The notes beneath the pieces are model-generated. The model did not search any database, was not told the origin of the DNA, and saw only the letters and a list, made by a program, of their open reading frames with translations. Both the position numbers and the translations under genes were made by a program. 64,000 bases of DNA. Origin: an uncultured bacterium (GTDB lineage Bacteria > Bacillota > Clostridia > Lachnospirales > Lachnospiraceae). Shown here piece by piece: positions 32,438 to 41,438 of the stretch; the stretch's first letter is position 1; every line of letters starts with the position of its first letter. The stretch lies in contig CAMXIF010000007.1 of NCBI GenBank assembly GCA_947243845.1, forward strand, positions 1-64,000, in the 5' to 3' direction.

Positions 32438-34773
32438 CGCAACAATCCTATCTCGTCAAATTCTCCTGTCTTTTTAGAAACTGTGGTTCTGGTCTCCTGT
32501 TGTCCCTGCTTCTTGCTCTTCTCTATCATCCAGTCAAGCAGATCATTTCTCTTTCTCTTATCATATAAAATAGCCTTATAATTAAGCACACGATATAACC
32601 GCAGTCCTTTACGGATATCCGCCTCGTATTGGCAATTGAATACGATATCGTCCCGCAGGGACAGCTGGCGAAACTCCGGCCCATCATCCTCCTCCACCGT
32701 CAGGCACACATAATTGAAGTCAAATACATGCACTGTCTCTGTATCCTCATTTCGGCAGATAACCCTGTCATCCACCACAACGCGGGGATAGTTTCTCTTC
32801 TGATAAAAAGGCGGCGTAACCCGCTTTTGCAGATTCAGTTTCAAATCTTCAAAGCTGCCGCTGTCCTTCTTAATCTCCATTGGCACTGTAGGAATCCTGT
32901 CATAAAGAATCCCCAGAAGGTCGTCATAACAACCGTTTACATCTGTGATCTTCATGGCATAATGCCAGTTCTCATCCCGCTGACTCACATGCACTACCGT
33001 GACAAACATATCCACATGATAATCGTTTGTGTCCAGCAGAATCTCCACATCCGTATCTTCCTCAAAGAAATACGGCTTATCCAGTTCTATGGAAATGCCG
33101 GTCTCAGAGGCATCCTTTGTCACGCCCGTATATTCTTCTCCCTGGTATCTTACCCTGCAGGGCATCCGCACCATCACGCGTTCCGTCTTCCGGTAGGGAA
33201 TCCGCCCATCCACAAAAAACAGGGACATGACTAACAGGAACAGATTGTACACCAGCCAGAACAGCACCACGATGGGCCCGAAGGATCCGCTGTCGAGCAT
33301 GATCAGGATACATCTGACAATCCCCCAGACAGAGAGTACGATCAAGATCAGAAAGGGAATGGAATAAAGGAAATTCTTACCCTTTTCATTCTTCTGCCCG
33401 CTCTTATTTGTGACTTTAAATTTCTTCATGGAAATCCCCACGGTCTCAAACAGCACCGGCAAAAGCATATAGGGGAACAGCACCGTCTCATAGATACTGG
33501 TCCACTTGGTGGAGCGGATATTGCGGCTCAGCATCCTCAGGCTGACATTACTGCTGATATACATGGGAAGCCAGAACAGCAGCACCTGGGGAAGCGTACA
33601 TTTAAACACCATAAACCCAAAGGTAGCATACAGGATCGGAGACATAATATAAATCAGTCTCTTCAAAGGCGCATACCAGTACCAGATGGAGGCCCAGTAG
33701 TTCATCTTCTGGGCAAAATTAAGCTCCGATGCGGTAAAGATATGCATCTTCCTGCCCGTAGCGATAACGCCTCTGGCCCACCGTGTCCTCTGCTGTACCA
33801 AATCCTTTAAATCCTGGGGTGACAGACCGGAGGCCAGCGGCTCCGCCACACCCAGGCTCACATACTGCTTCTTCTCAATCAGAATACCGGTGGCAAAATC
33901 CTCTGTGATCGCACCGGTATAGAATCCTCCGATGGCTTCCAGCGCTTCCCTGGACAACACGGTATTGGAACCGCCGTAGATCACACTGTTGGTCTTCGTG
34001 CGCGCCACCTGGATATCCTTGTAGAAATAATCCTGTTCATTGGGAATCCTGGACTCCGAATACAAGTTAAACTGGAACAGGTCCAGATTATAAAAACTCT
34101 GCGGCGACTGCAGAAATCCCAGCTTAATCTGATCCTCCTCTTTCCTGCCCTGATTGCGAAGCTCAGCATCCACAAAATAAGGGATCGTTTTCATCAGGAA
34201 GTTGCTTCTGGGAATCATATCCGCATCAAAAGTGACCACATAGGGCGAATTTGAATGGGCCAGCGCATTGTTCAGGTTCCCGGCCTTGGCGCCCTCGTGA
34301 TCTTCCCGGTCCAGATAATTGACGCCCATTTTCTGGGCCAGCGCTTTCATCTCCGGCCGGTGCCCGTCATCGCACAGATAGATATGGACTTTCTTCGGAT
34401 CCGGATATTTCATCCGTGTACAGCCCCGGATCGTCTTATAGAGAAGTTCCGTCTCCTCACTGTAGGTGGCAATGAAAACGTCCACATGGGGGAACAGTTC
34501 CTCCGGCACATCCTCGGGAAAGGGATATCCTTCCACCGAGTACATATTGGCATAATGAATAAACGCTTCCACCATCCCCAGGATTTCCACCACCAGTAAG
34601 GCTATACCGGCCACCACCGACACAATCCCATATTCGAAGGGAATCGTAAAAAACAGTCTCCACACCAGATAGGCAATGGTGCAGAACATATTTAACAAAA
34701 ACCAGCCCTTTCCCTTCCAGTCATGAAAAAAGCCGCGCAAAAAAGAAATAAACGTCACATTTTCCCGTGTCAT
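32434..34773 (-). CDS. BcsA-like cellulose synthase with PilZ domain
   Basis: This 779-aa membrane glycosyltransferase shows the processive GT2 signature: YLCDDGHRPEMK, TFDADMIPRSNF, GAITEDFATG and QQRTRWARG. About eight transmembrane helices flank this domain. A PilZ module follows (RKTERVMVRMPCRVRY, then DASETGISIEL), with the RxxxR and D/NxSxxG elements that bind cyclic-di-GMP. So polymer synthesis is probably switched on by c-di-GMP. No BcsB or BcsC is present, as expected for a Gram-positive. Confidence 0.93.
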   Translation of the reverse strand: MTRENVTFISFLRGFFHDWKGKGWFLLNMFCTIAYLVWRLFFTIPFEYGIVSVVAGIALLVVEILGMVEAFIHYANMYSVEGYPFPEDVPEELFPHVDVFIATYSEETELLYKTIRGCTRMKYPDPKKVHIYLCDDGHRPEMKALAQKMGVNYLDREDHEGAKAGNLNNALAHSNSPYVVTFDADMIPRSNFLMKTIPYFVDAELRNQGRKEEDQIKLGFLQSPQSFYNLDLFQFNLYSESRIPNEQDYFYKDIQVARTKTNSVIYGGSNTVLSREALEAIGGFYTGAITEDFATGILIEKKQYVSLGVAEPLASGLSPQDLKDLVQQRTRWARGVIATGRKMHIFTASELNFAQKMNYWASIWYWYAPLKRLIYIMSPILYATFGFMVFKCTLPQVLLFWLPMYISSNVSLRMLSRNIRSTKWTSIYETVLFPYMLLPVLFETVGISMKKFKVTNKSGQKNEKGKNFLYSIPFLILIVLSVWGIVRCILIMLDSGSFGPIVVLFWLVYNLFLLVMSLFFVDGRIPYRKTERVMVRMPCRVRYQGEEYTGVTKDASETGISIELDKPYFFEEDTDVEILLDTNDYHVDMFVTVVHVSQRDENWHYAMKITDVNGCYDDLLGILYDRIPTVPMEIKKDSGSFEDLKLNLQKRVTPPFYQKRNYPRVVVDDRVICRNEDTETVHVFDFNYVCLTVEEDDGPEFRQLSLRDDIVFNCQYEADIRKGLRLYRVLNYKAILYDKRKRNDLLDWMIEKSKKQGQQETRTTVSKKTGEFDEIGLLR

Positions 34774-34776
34774 TTC

Positions 34777-36039
34777 CTAGTCCTCCTTAAAGAAGTTGAA
34801 GGCATTTTCATTAATATTATAAGGATAAATCTCCATAATAATGTAGTCGAACTCATTCTCCTTCACATAAGTTTCAATGTCCAGCATGTGGGATTCCTCC
34901 AAAGACCATATGGCGTCAATCTGCCCGCACATTGGCGCCAGGAACACAATCATCGGTGAGAAATAGGAATCCCGGATGGCAAATATCCGGCAGCCGTCCG
35001 GATTATCTTCATTGATGATCCGCTCATAGGGCCGCAGACCGTTGAGATACAGGGAATACTGCGAATCACTGTAGATATCCTTATGCTCCAAAAGCACCCC
35101 CGTATCCATCAGGGATTCTTCCGTGATTCCCTGAAAATGCTGAGTCTGATCCGTCACACCCATGCATACCCTGTCATAGTGATTCTCAAACTTTGGCCAG
35201 AGCGCCTCGAAGTCTTCCAGGCCGCTGAAATTCGCTCCGGTCTTACGCCCCATGGAACCAAGCATCCCTTTATGGTACACCACGCTCTCATATTGGGCCG
35301 AATTCATGTAGTAATCATCCGGGTCAAGATCCACCCCGAATTTCTCCTCTATCTGCTCCACCAGAACCTGGGTAGCCGCAAACGCCGCAGGAATCGTCCA
35401 ATGGTGATCCGTCTTAAAGAACGCATCCTGCACCGTCAGAGAATCGTTGGGAATATACTTTCTGCAATCCACCGTCTCCACGCCGTAGCGGTTTAGATAA
35501 AACAGCATCTCGTCCACGATATTGTCCGGATTATTGATCGGCATTCCCGTGCGAAAATCTGTCTCCCCGCGCACATACTTGCCCGGTGTAACAAAAAACA
35601 AGACCTTCGTCCCGTTAGGCTCCACCCAGTCCTGCAGACGCTTAAGCCTCTTGGCATACTCTTCCATATCATTGGTATCTTCCCGGAAAAAGGAAGCATA
35701 GTGCAGATAGCCGTCCTCATCCTTGATATAACTGAAATTATTAAACTCCCGCTTGTCCAGAAGCACCTGGATATAGGAATAGGTCTCAATAAACTCCATC
35801 CTGCCGTACATGGAAGCGATGATGCTCTCGTCCAGACCTGCCACCGTGCGGGAGATTATCTGCGGAGCCGTCTCAAGCGTAATGCCCTCCGCCAGATGAT
35901 AGCGCACCGCTTCCGCCCACGCTCCTGCGCCGTACCAGGCGTTCAGGCCCGCATACCCAAATACCACGATCAGGAACAACACCGCAAAGATGTTTTTACG
36001 TAACAAATAGATTTTCGCCGGATTATCCTTCCTGTCCAC
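34777..36039 (-). CDS. DHHW/AlgX-like O-acetylation protein
   Basis: This 420-aa protein has an N-terminal anchor (NIFAVLFLIVVFGYAGLNAWYG) and an extracellular SGNH-hydrolase-like fold. The DHHW motif (KTDHHWTIPAAFAA) gives the catalytic Asp-His, and IFAIRDSYFSPM supplies the Ser block. Such proteins transfer acetyl groups, passed out by an MBOAT protein, onto alginate, cellulose or other polymers. It lies three bases after the synthase gene and 12 bases from the MBOAT gene, which supports acetylated glucan. Confidence 0.88.
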   Translation of the reverse strand: MDRKDNPAKIYLLRKNIFAVLFLIVVFGYAGLNAWYGAGAWAEAVRYHLAEGITLETAPQIISRTVAGLDESIIASMYGRMEFIETYSYIQVLLDKREFNNFSYIKDEDGYLHYASFFREDTNDMEEYAKRLKRLQDWVEPNGTKVLFFVTPGKYVRGETDFRTGMPINNPDNIVDEMLFYLNRYGVETVDCRKYIPNDSLTVQDAFFKTDHHWTIPAAFAATQVLVEQIEEKFGVDLDPDDYYMNSAQYESVVYHKGMLGSMGRKTGANFSGLEDFEALWPKFENHYDRVCMGVTDQTQHFQGITEESLMDTGVLLEHKDIYSDSQYSLYLNGLRPYERIINEDNPDGCRIFAIRDSYFSPMIVFLAPMCGQIDAIWSLEESHMLDIETYVKENEFDYIIMEIYPYNINENAFNFFKED

Positions 36040-36051
36040 AAGTCCACCCCG

Positions 36052-37467
36052 CTAGAAATTAAAGTAAATAAACGGATTATAGGTGCCGCTGGCCAGATAG
36101 GCAACGCACACCGCCAAAAGCGCCATCAGGCCGATGGGATAACACAGGGTACATACCCTGCTGATTAAAGATCTGGGATTCTGATACAGAATCTCATTCA
36201 TATTTCTGGCTATGGGCATAGAGAACAGAATCCCCAATACAATAAAGACCAGATTCTCCCGAATCAGCATTACCGCCAGATCACTGTAAAAGCCATTGTT
36301 ATTGACGCCCAGCATGTTCATGAAAAACCGCCCCGCCTGATAAAGGTTCTCCGCCCGGAATACCACCCAGAGCGCATTGACCACCATCAGGGCATAAAAA
36401 TGTTTCCAAAATTTATGTTTCATCTTGGCCGGATACTCAAAAAACCGTTCCGCCAGCTGGAACACAAAATACATCAATCCCCAGAAAATAAAAGTCCAGT
36501 TGGCCCCGTGCCAGATTCCTGTCAAAATCCACACCACCAGCATGTTGCGCACCATAAAATCCTGATTCTTCACACGGCTTCCGCCCAGCGGAAAATATAC
36601 ATATTCCCGGAACCAGTCCGTCAGGGAGATATGCCATCTTTTCCAAAAATCCGAAATGGATGTGGCAATATAGGGATAATTGAAGTTCTCCGGGAACTTA
36701 AACCCAAAGCACAGGCCCAGTCCGATAGCCATATCGGAATATGCTGAAAAGTCATAGTAAATCTGCAGGGAATAGGCGATACTGCCAAGCCAGGCCAACA
36801 TCGCCGGGATTGCCATTCTCTCCGTCCCGATCATGGACCACTGGAACACATTGTCGGCTATGCCTGCAAAACAGTTGGACAACAGGATCTTCTTGCCGAG
36901 TCCCACCGTAAACCTGCTGATTCCCATGGAAAACATGTCAAAACTGGATTTTCTGTGACGGATCTGCTCCGCAATGGAATTATACTGGATGATCGGTCCG
37001 GCAATCAGCTGCGGGAAAAATGCGATATAAAGCCCCACATAAAAAGGATTTTCCGCCTTCACCGTCCCCCGGTACACATCCACCACATAGGACATGGCCT
37101 GGAAGGTAAAGAATGAGATGCCGATCGGCAAGGGTAAGGACACCGGCGTAAGTCCCATGGTTTCCATCACAAATCCCAGATATTTAAACACAAACAGAGT
37201 CGCAATGTTTAAGACCACTGCGAGAAACAATATCACTTTTTGACTTCCTTTTCCGGACAAAATACTGATCAGTCCCGCCAGCAGCGAATTGACCAGTATT
37301 GAAGCGATCATCAGCAGTACATACAGGGGCTCTCCCCAGGCATAAAAGACCAGGCTTGCAAGCAAAAGAATCACATTCTGACATGCCCTGGAGAAGAAAA
37401 ACGTATAGTACAAAACAAGGACCACCGGAAAAAATACAAACAAAAATACGACACTCGAAAAGAGCAT
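36052..37467 (-). CDS. MBOAT-family O-acyltransferase (AlgI/DltB-like)
   Basis: This 471-aa protein has about 11 membrane helices. Key pieces are GISFFTFQAMSYVVDVYRG, YYDFSAYSDMAIGLGLCFG, SDFWKRWHISLTDWFREYVY and the catalytic His in GIWHGANWTFIFWG. It moves acetyl groups from a cytoplasmic donor across the membrane for the AlgX-like partner encoded next to it. Confidence 0.94.
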   Translation of the reverse strand: MLFSSVVFLFVFFPVVLVLYYTFFFSRACQNVILLLASLVFYAWGEPLYVLLMIASILVNSLLAGLISILSGKGSQKVILFLAVVLNIATLFVFKYLGFVMETMGLTPVSLPLPIGISFFTFQAMSYVVDVYRGTVKAENPFYVGLYIAFFPQLIAGPIIQYNSIAEQIRHRKSSFDMFSMGISRFTVGLGKKILLSNCFAGIADNVFQWSMIGTERMAIPAMLAWLGSIAYSLQIYYDFSAYSDMAIGLGLCFGFKFPENFNYPYIATSISDFWKRWHISLTDWFREYVYFPLGGSRVKNQDFMVRNMLVVWILTGIWHGANWTFIFWGLMYFVFQLAERFFEYPAKMKHKFWKHFYALMVVNALWVVFRAENLYQAGRFFMNMLGVNNNGFYSDLAVMLIRENLVFIVLGILFSMPIARNMNEILYQNPRSLISRVCTLCYPIGLMALLAVCVAYLASGTYNPFIYFNF

Positions 37468-37488
37468 ATGTTATCCCCTTTCTGACAG

Positions 37489-37650
37489 TCAGCGCTTCTT
37501 TCTGTATTTCAGATAACTGCCCACAAACAAGATAAGCAGTATCACACAGACAATCCTGATTCCATTGATAACAAGAGGGTCACCCAGCGCGGACAGGAAG
37601 TAATCCCGCTCCTGCACTGCCTCCCCGGCAATTTTATGAGTCAACAGCAT
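37489..37650 (-). CDS. 53-aa single-pass membrane protein of the exopolysaccharide operon
   Basis: This short frame fills the gap between cotH and the MBOAT gene. It begins MLLTHKIAGEAVQERDYFLS, has one hydrophobic helix (INGIRIVCVILLILFVGSYL, about residues 29-48) and ends with a basic KYRKKR tail. AGGGG lies 11-15 bases before ATG 37650 and the frame starts eight bases after the cotH stop. The tight fit and clean topology suggest a real small subunit of the secretion or acetylation machinery. No family is recognised. Confidence 0.65.
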   Translation of the reverse strand: MLLTHKIAGEAVQERDYFLSALGDPLVINGIRIVCVILLILFVGSYLKYRKKR

Positions 37651-37658
37651 ACCGCATC

Positions 37659-39278
37659 TTACCCCTTTCTGATGATCATGACGGAAGGCATGAAAAACAA
37701 CAGCATGATGATAACCAGGAACAGTTCGTTCTCATTGCGTATGGAAGTATCATAGACCGTGCTCCTTTCCAAAATACGAAGTTCAGTCTCCATGGCTCTT
37801 CCGTGCTTGTACAGATACACTTTGATATTATAAATCTCCTGGTCATAGTTATCGTTAAAACGGCTGACCAGTACATTGTCATCGTCCAGATAGTCCGCCA
37901 GATAATAATTATGCCAGTTCAGTCCGGAGTCGTCATAATAGTCCTCCGCCCAGCGATACCACTCCCGTTCCCTGGCAGAACGTATATAGGCAGTCGTATC
38001 ATCGACCACATCACAGATATGGTCGTGGGATAGGGTATCTTTGCGAAGTTCGGCATACCGGGACTGTAATAAATCCACAAAACGCTTGTCTTTCGTAAAC
38101 CGCTCATAAAAGGGACGTTCCTGAAAGGCCATAGTCTCCGTCTCCATCTCCTCCATGGCGTAATTGTTCATTGCCTGGTCGAAATCCCATACCGGCCCCA
38201 CCTTCAGGGGCTCTCCGGAGTTTTTATACATATAGGTGGAGTGCATCCCCGCATCATAATTGCCAAAATACTCATTCAACAGGAAATAATCTACGAAGGA
38301 ATTGATATCAATATATCTGTCATAGGTGTTAAAAACCTTCTCCTCTTTGGCGTAAATCACCTGTTCAATCTGTGAAAAATCTTCCTCAATATAGCGTCTG
38401 GCACGATCCGTTATCCTGGTTTCAGACGGATACTTAAGCCCGATCCATTCCTCTGAAATACCGGATAATCTGCCATAAGTATCCAACATCATATCAAAAT
38501 GGGTAAACCTGTCCCTTCTGACAATATAACTAGTATACAGGTTTTTCTCCTGAAACTGGTCGATGGGAACCCTGTTGACATCCCTCGTCACAGTTTCCAT
38601 CATCAGATAAAGCCCCTGATACACATATCTGTCCCCATCCTGTATGACGACCTCGCAGAACTGACTGTCAGATGTCACCTCCGACACCTCGGAACTGATC
38701 CGGTATGCCAGATAATTGCGGATCATACTCTTATCCGCCATACTGCCGTTCAAAATCCAGCTGTCATGGGGTCCCATTCCCAGCACATCCACAGGATTCT
38801 CCAGTCCTTCCGGTGTCTGTAGTTTCAGAAGATACTGTACCTTATCAAAATTGTACGAGGTATGCCCCCTCTTTTTGATCAGCAAGTCGCTCTGGGCCGC
38901 AGGCCGGTCTGATATGCAGTTGTCAAACATTCCCCCGTCTATGATGCTGATATGTCCCTTAATATAAGGCTCCTCACCGGTAAGATATTCCTGGTTATCC
39001 TGCCCATCGAACCCTTTATAATCCGCCAGTTCCTCTTCCATGGAAAGGATGATGATGGGCAGATTACTATGAAATCCCTCCTGCACCGTAAAGTCCTCAT
39101 CCAAATACCGAAGCGGATCCTCTGCATAGGGATCAGGCGGCAGATCAAAATAGGTATTCTTATTGACAGCTTTATTCTGCGATTCTGCATATCCCCGCCA
39201 CAAACTAAGTCCCATCATCACCGGAATCAGCAGGACACACACACCAAGCAGGCAGATTCTCCTGTGTCTGTGCGGCAT
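37659..39278 (-). CDS. CotH-family kinase-like protein
   Basis: This 539-aa protein has a transmembrane helix near each end (ICLLGVCVLLIPVMMGLSLW; ELFLVIIMLLFFMPSVMIIR). Between them is the CotH fold: LLIKKRGHTSYNFDKVQYLLKL split over two strands, NGSMADKSMIRNYLAY, FVDYFLLNEYFGNYDAG and the metal-binding GPVWDFDQAMNN. CotH is an atypical protein kinase known from spore coats. In this operon it faces outside and may modify wall or polymer-bound proteins. Confidence 0.9.
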   Translation of the reverse strand: MPHRHRRICLLGVCVLLIPVMMGLSLWRGYAESQNKAVNKNTYFDLPPDPYAEDPLRYLDEDFTVQEGFHSNLPIIILSMEEELADYKGFDGQDNQEYLTGEEPYIKGHISIIDGGMFDNCISDRPAAQSDLLIKKRGHTSYNFDKVQYLLKLQTPEGLENPVDVLGMGPHDSWILNGSMADKSMIRNYLAYRISSEVSEVTSDSQFCEVVIQDGDRYVYQGLYLMMETVTRDVNRVPIDQFQEKNLYTSYIVRRDRFTHFDMMLDTYGRLSGISEEWIGLKYPSETRITDRARRYIEEDFSQIEQVIYAKEEKVFNTYDRYIDINSFVDYFLLNEYFGNYDAGMHSTYMYKNSGEPLKVGPVWDFDQAMNNYAMEEMETETMAFQERPFYERFTKDKRFVDLLQSRYAELRKDTLSHDHICDVVDDTTAYIRSAREREWYRWAEDYYDDSGLNWHNYYLADYLDDDNVLVSRFNDNYDQEIYNIKVYLYKHGRAMETELRILERSTVYDTSIRNENELFLVIIMLLFFMPSVMIIRKG

Positions 39279-39289
39279 AACCCCATCTC

Positions 39290-39976
39290 CTATTGATTAA
39301 TCTCATCGTCCTGTCTGACCAGGCTGACCGATGTCACACCCTCGATGCCGGACAGATTCCTGACCAGTTTTCCGTTCTTCTTCTCCGACTTTGCAAGCTG
39401 TTTATCCGATATTTCATAGATAAACTCCTCCGTCTGCGTCCTGGCCACATGATTGTGCACCCGCAGCGCCGCCCGGCCGCCAAAGAGTTCATCCATATGT
39501 TTCTCTATCTCTTCCCCGGCCTTGGCCTCCCCGTTTATGATCACCATGATACGTTCATTGTTGCGGATAAAACCAAACAGAATCATAAACGCAAAGATCA
39601 GGGCGGAACCCAGTCCGGCAATCAGATAATCCGAGACGCCGCAGCAGATACCCACCGCTATGCCCCAGAATATATAGGCAGTGTCCCGTGGATCCTTGAT
39701 GGCTGTCCGGAAACGGACGATGGACAGGGCGCCCACCATCCCTAAAGAAAGCGCGATATTATTACCGATCACGTTCATCACCAGCGTGGTCACTAACGTC
39801 AGCATCACAATAGAAACGTTAAACCGCTCACTATATACCGGGCCGGAATGGGACACCCGATAAGAAACATAGATCAGACAGGCAATCACTGCCGCTGCCA
39901 CAAAATTGATGATCACATCCATGATCGTCAGGCCGTTAGTTGTATTCAGCAGACTGTTATAAAGAACCTCTTTCAT
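39290..39976 (-). CDS. DUF4956 membrane protein
   Basis: This 228-aa protein has about four membrane helices, then a cytoplasmic alpha/beta domain. The conserved part is NIALSLGMVGALSIVRFRTAIKDPRD split over residues about 72-97, which resembles the core of MgtC-like proteins. DUF4956, VTC-domain and CotH genes are often neighbours; the shared role is not established. It lies 40 bp after the VTC gene. Confidence 0.88.
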   Translation of the reverse strand: MKEVLYNSLLNTTNGLTIMDVIINFVAAAVIACLIYVSYRVSHSGPVYSERFNVSIVMLTLVTTLVMNVIGNNIALSLGMVGALSIVRFRTAIKDPRDTAYIFWGIAVGICCGVSDYLIAGLGSALIFAFMILFGFIRNNERIMVIINGEAKAGEEIEKHMDELFGGRAALRVHNHVARTQTEEFIYEISDKQLAKSEKKNGKLVRNLSGIEGVTSVSLVRQDDEINQ

Positions 39977-40016
39977 CGCTTTTCCTCCATCTATAAAGCA
40001 TTTAGTTTACATAACT

Positions 40017-40712
40017 TTATACTCTTCCCCGTTTGGATATCATTCTCGCCCTGCAGTATTTACTATTGGAACAACGGGTCTTATCGCAGTGATTCAATTC
40101 GCTTTTCAGACAACTCAATAAAAATCCCGTATACTTAACCTCCATTGTCACTGCCCCGGGCGGGGTGACCGGATACAGGGCCGGCCCATCTGCAAAGATA
40201 TCAAACTCCGCCTCACTGGCACGCAGATTCTGGTCAAAGGTAATCCGCGTATCATTGTGATCCAAAATATAGGCAAACCGGTCATACTCCACCAAACATT
40301 TGGGCCTGTAGCACCGGGTACACATAAAGGCATACAGCCACTTTGCCAGGCTTTCCGGCCGTGCAAGCAGGAACTGGTAGTCACCGCTTATCATCCGCAT
40401 GGACTCCTCCCGATCCAGTGTCAGGGAGCGCTTGCGCTGGAAGGCATCTGTCTTTTCCTTGATTTCCAGCTTGGCCATCTGCGCATCTGCCTCGTAAACA
40501 CGCAGCCGAATCTTCTGCCGCTCGTCATATCCGTCTACCTTCTGCTCAAAATCCGAGTCATAGGGTGTATCGAAATAGAGCGACCGCACCATGTATCCCG
40601 ACACACCATTGTGGGGATCCGGCTCCATATAGATTCCCAGACGCCTTTTCATGCTTGCCGTCTCGATCAAACCGATGTCGTATTTAATTTCCCGTCTGGT
40701 CACATCAAGCAC
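40017..40712 (-). CDS. VTC-domain (polyphosphate-polymerase-like) protein
   Basis: This 231-aa tunnel-fold protein has EIKYDIG, VRSLYFDTPYDSDFEQKVDGYDERQKIRLRVY (across residues 44-75), LEIKEK, and a C-terminal MEVKY. In yeast this fold makes polyphosphate; in bacteria it occurs with DUF4956 and CotH. The basic and acidic tunnel residues (R, K, E) are present, so nucleotide-triphosphate chemistry is possible. Confidence 0.88.
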   Translation of the reverse strand: MLDVTRREIKYDIGLIETASMKRRLGIYMEPDPHNGVSGYMVRSLYFDTPYDSDFEQKVDGYDERQKIRLRVYEADAQMAKLEIKEKTDAFQRKRSLTLDREESMRMISGDYQFLLARPESLAKWLYAFMCTRCYRPKCLVEYDRFAYILDHNDTRITFDQNLRASEAEFDIFADGPALYPVTPPGAVTMEVKYTGFLLSCLKSELNHCDKTRCSNSKYCRARMISKRGRV

Positions 40713-40732
40713 GCGCCGTCCCTGCCTTTCCT

Positions 40733-41335
40733 CTATCCATCAATCGCTGCTGCCGCTGTCTCATCCTTCAATCTGCTCCCGTCAGACTCAGGGCGCGACA
40801 GTTTCAACAGATCATCATAAGATTTGAACCGCACCTGTTTTTTCCGTTTTGCATTTTGGAAAATAAGCCCGAACACCAGGCAGACAATGGCAAACAGGGA
40901 TGAAAGAATTCCATCCCGCCAGATCATATAATAGATAGTCAGACCAAGAATCAGCGCCCCCAGAGGCGCCGACAAAAGATAAACCCGTTTACTGAAAAAC
41001 GTTTTTATCCTCAGCCCTCCCCCCAGTCTGTCCAACACATATCCACAGATAATATCCAGAAAATACACGAAACAAACGCCCACAAAGGTGAGCGTGACTG
41101 TCAGAATCATCCTCAGTACCAGATTTCCTGTCAGGGGCTCCACCAGAAGATAACCGCCATAACACGATGCGGTTCCGATCCCCATAAACAGAATTGTCCT
41201 GAAAAACTTATATCCCCAAAAACAAAAGAGGATTCCCACAACCAAAAGAAGGATCATCCCCGCAAAAACCAGGACTTCCTTGGAAAATACCAGTTCCCCC
41301 TGCCACTTTGGCACATGCAATACTAATTTCCCCAC
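40733..41335 (-). CDS. hypothetical multi-pass membrane protein
   Basis: This 200-aa protein has about six hydrophobic helices and a TMEM198/DUF4203-like look (VLVFAGMILLLVVGILFCFWG, ILFMGIGTASCYGGYLL). It ends with a polar tail rich in K and D. The start is GTG 41335, with AGGGG eight bases before. The upstream TTG at 41395 is the -35 of the promoter rather than a start. It is first in the exopolysaccharide operon. The function is unknown. Confidence 0.7.
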   Translation of the reverse strand: MGKLVLHVPKWQGELVFSKEVLVFAGMILLLVVGILFCFWGYKFFRTILFMGIGTASCYGGYLLVEPLTGNLVLRMILTVTLTFVGVCFVYFLDIICGYVLDRLGGGLRIKTFFSKRVYLLSAPLGALILGLTIYYMIWRDGILSSLFAIVCLVFGLIFQNAKRKKQVRFKSYDDLLKLSRPESDGSRLKDETAAAAIDG

Positions 41336-41366
41336 TTCGCTTTCCCCTGTCAAAATATTTACTAGT

Positions 41367-41395
41367 ATTTTACCATTTATGGGAAAATTATTCAA
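41367..41395 (-). promoter_or_regulatory. sigma-A promoter of the exopolysaccharide operon
   Basis: TTGAAT (41395-41390), a 17-bp spacer and TAAAAT (41372-41367) lie 32 bp before the GTG start at 41335. Genes from 41335 down to 31355 are closely packed on the same strand, so this promoter may serve all of them. Confidence 0.65.
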
Positions 41396-41438
41396 TATTC
41401 TGCAAAATAATTAGATAATTCGTGCTGCATCTTTCCGT

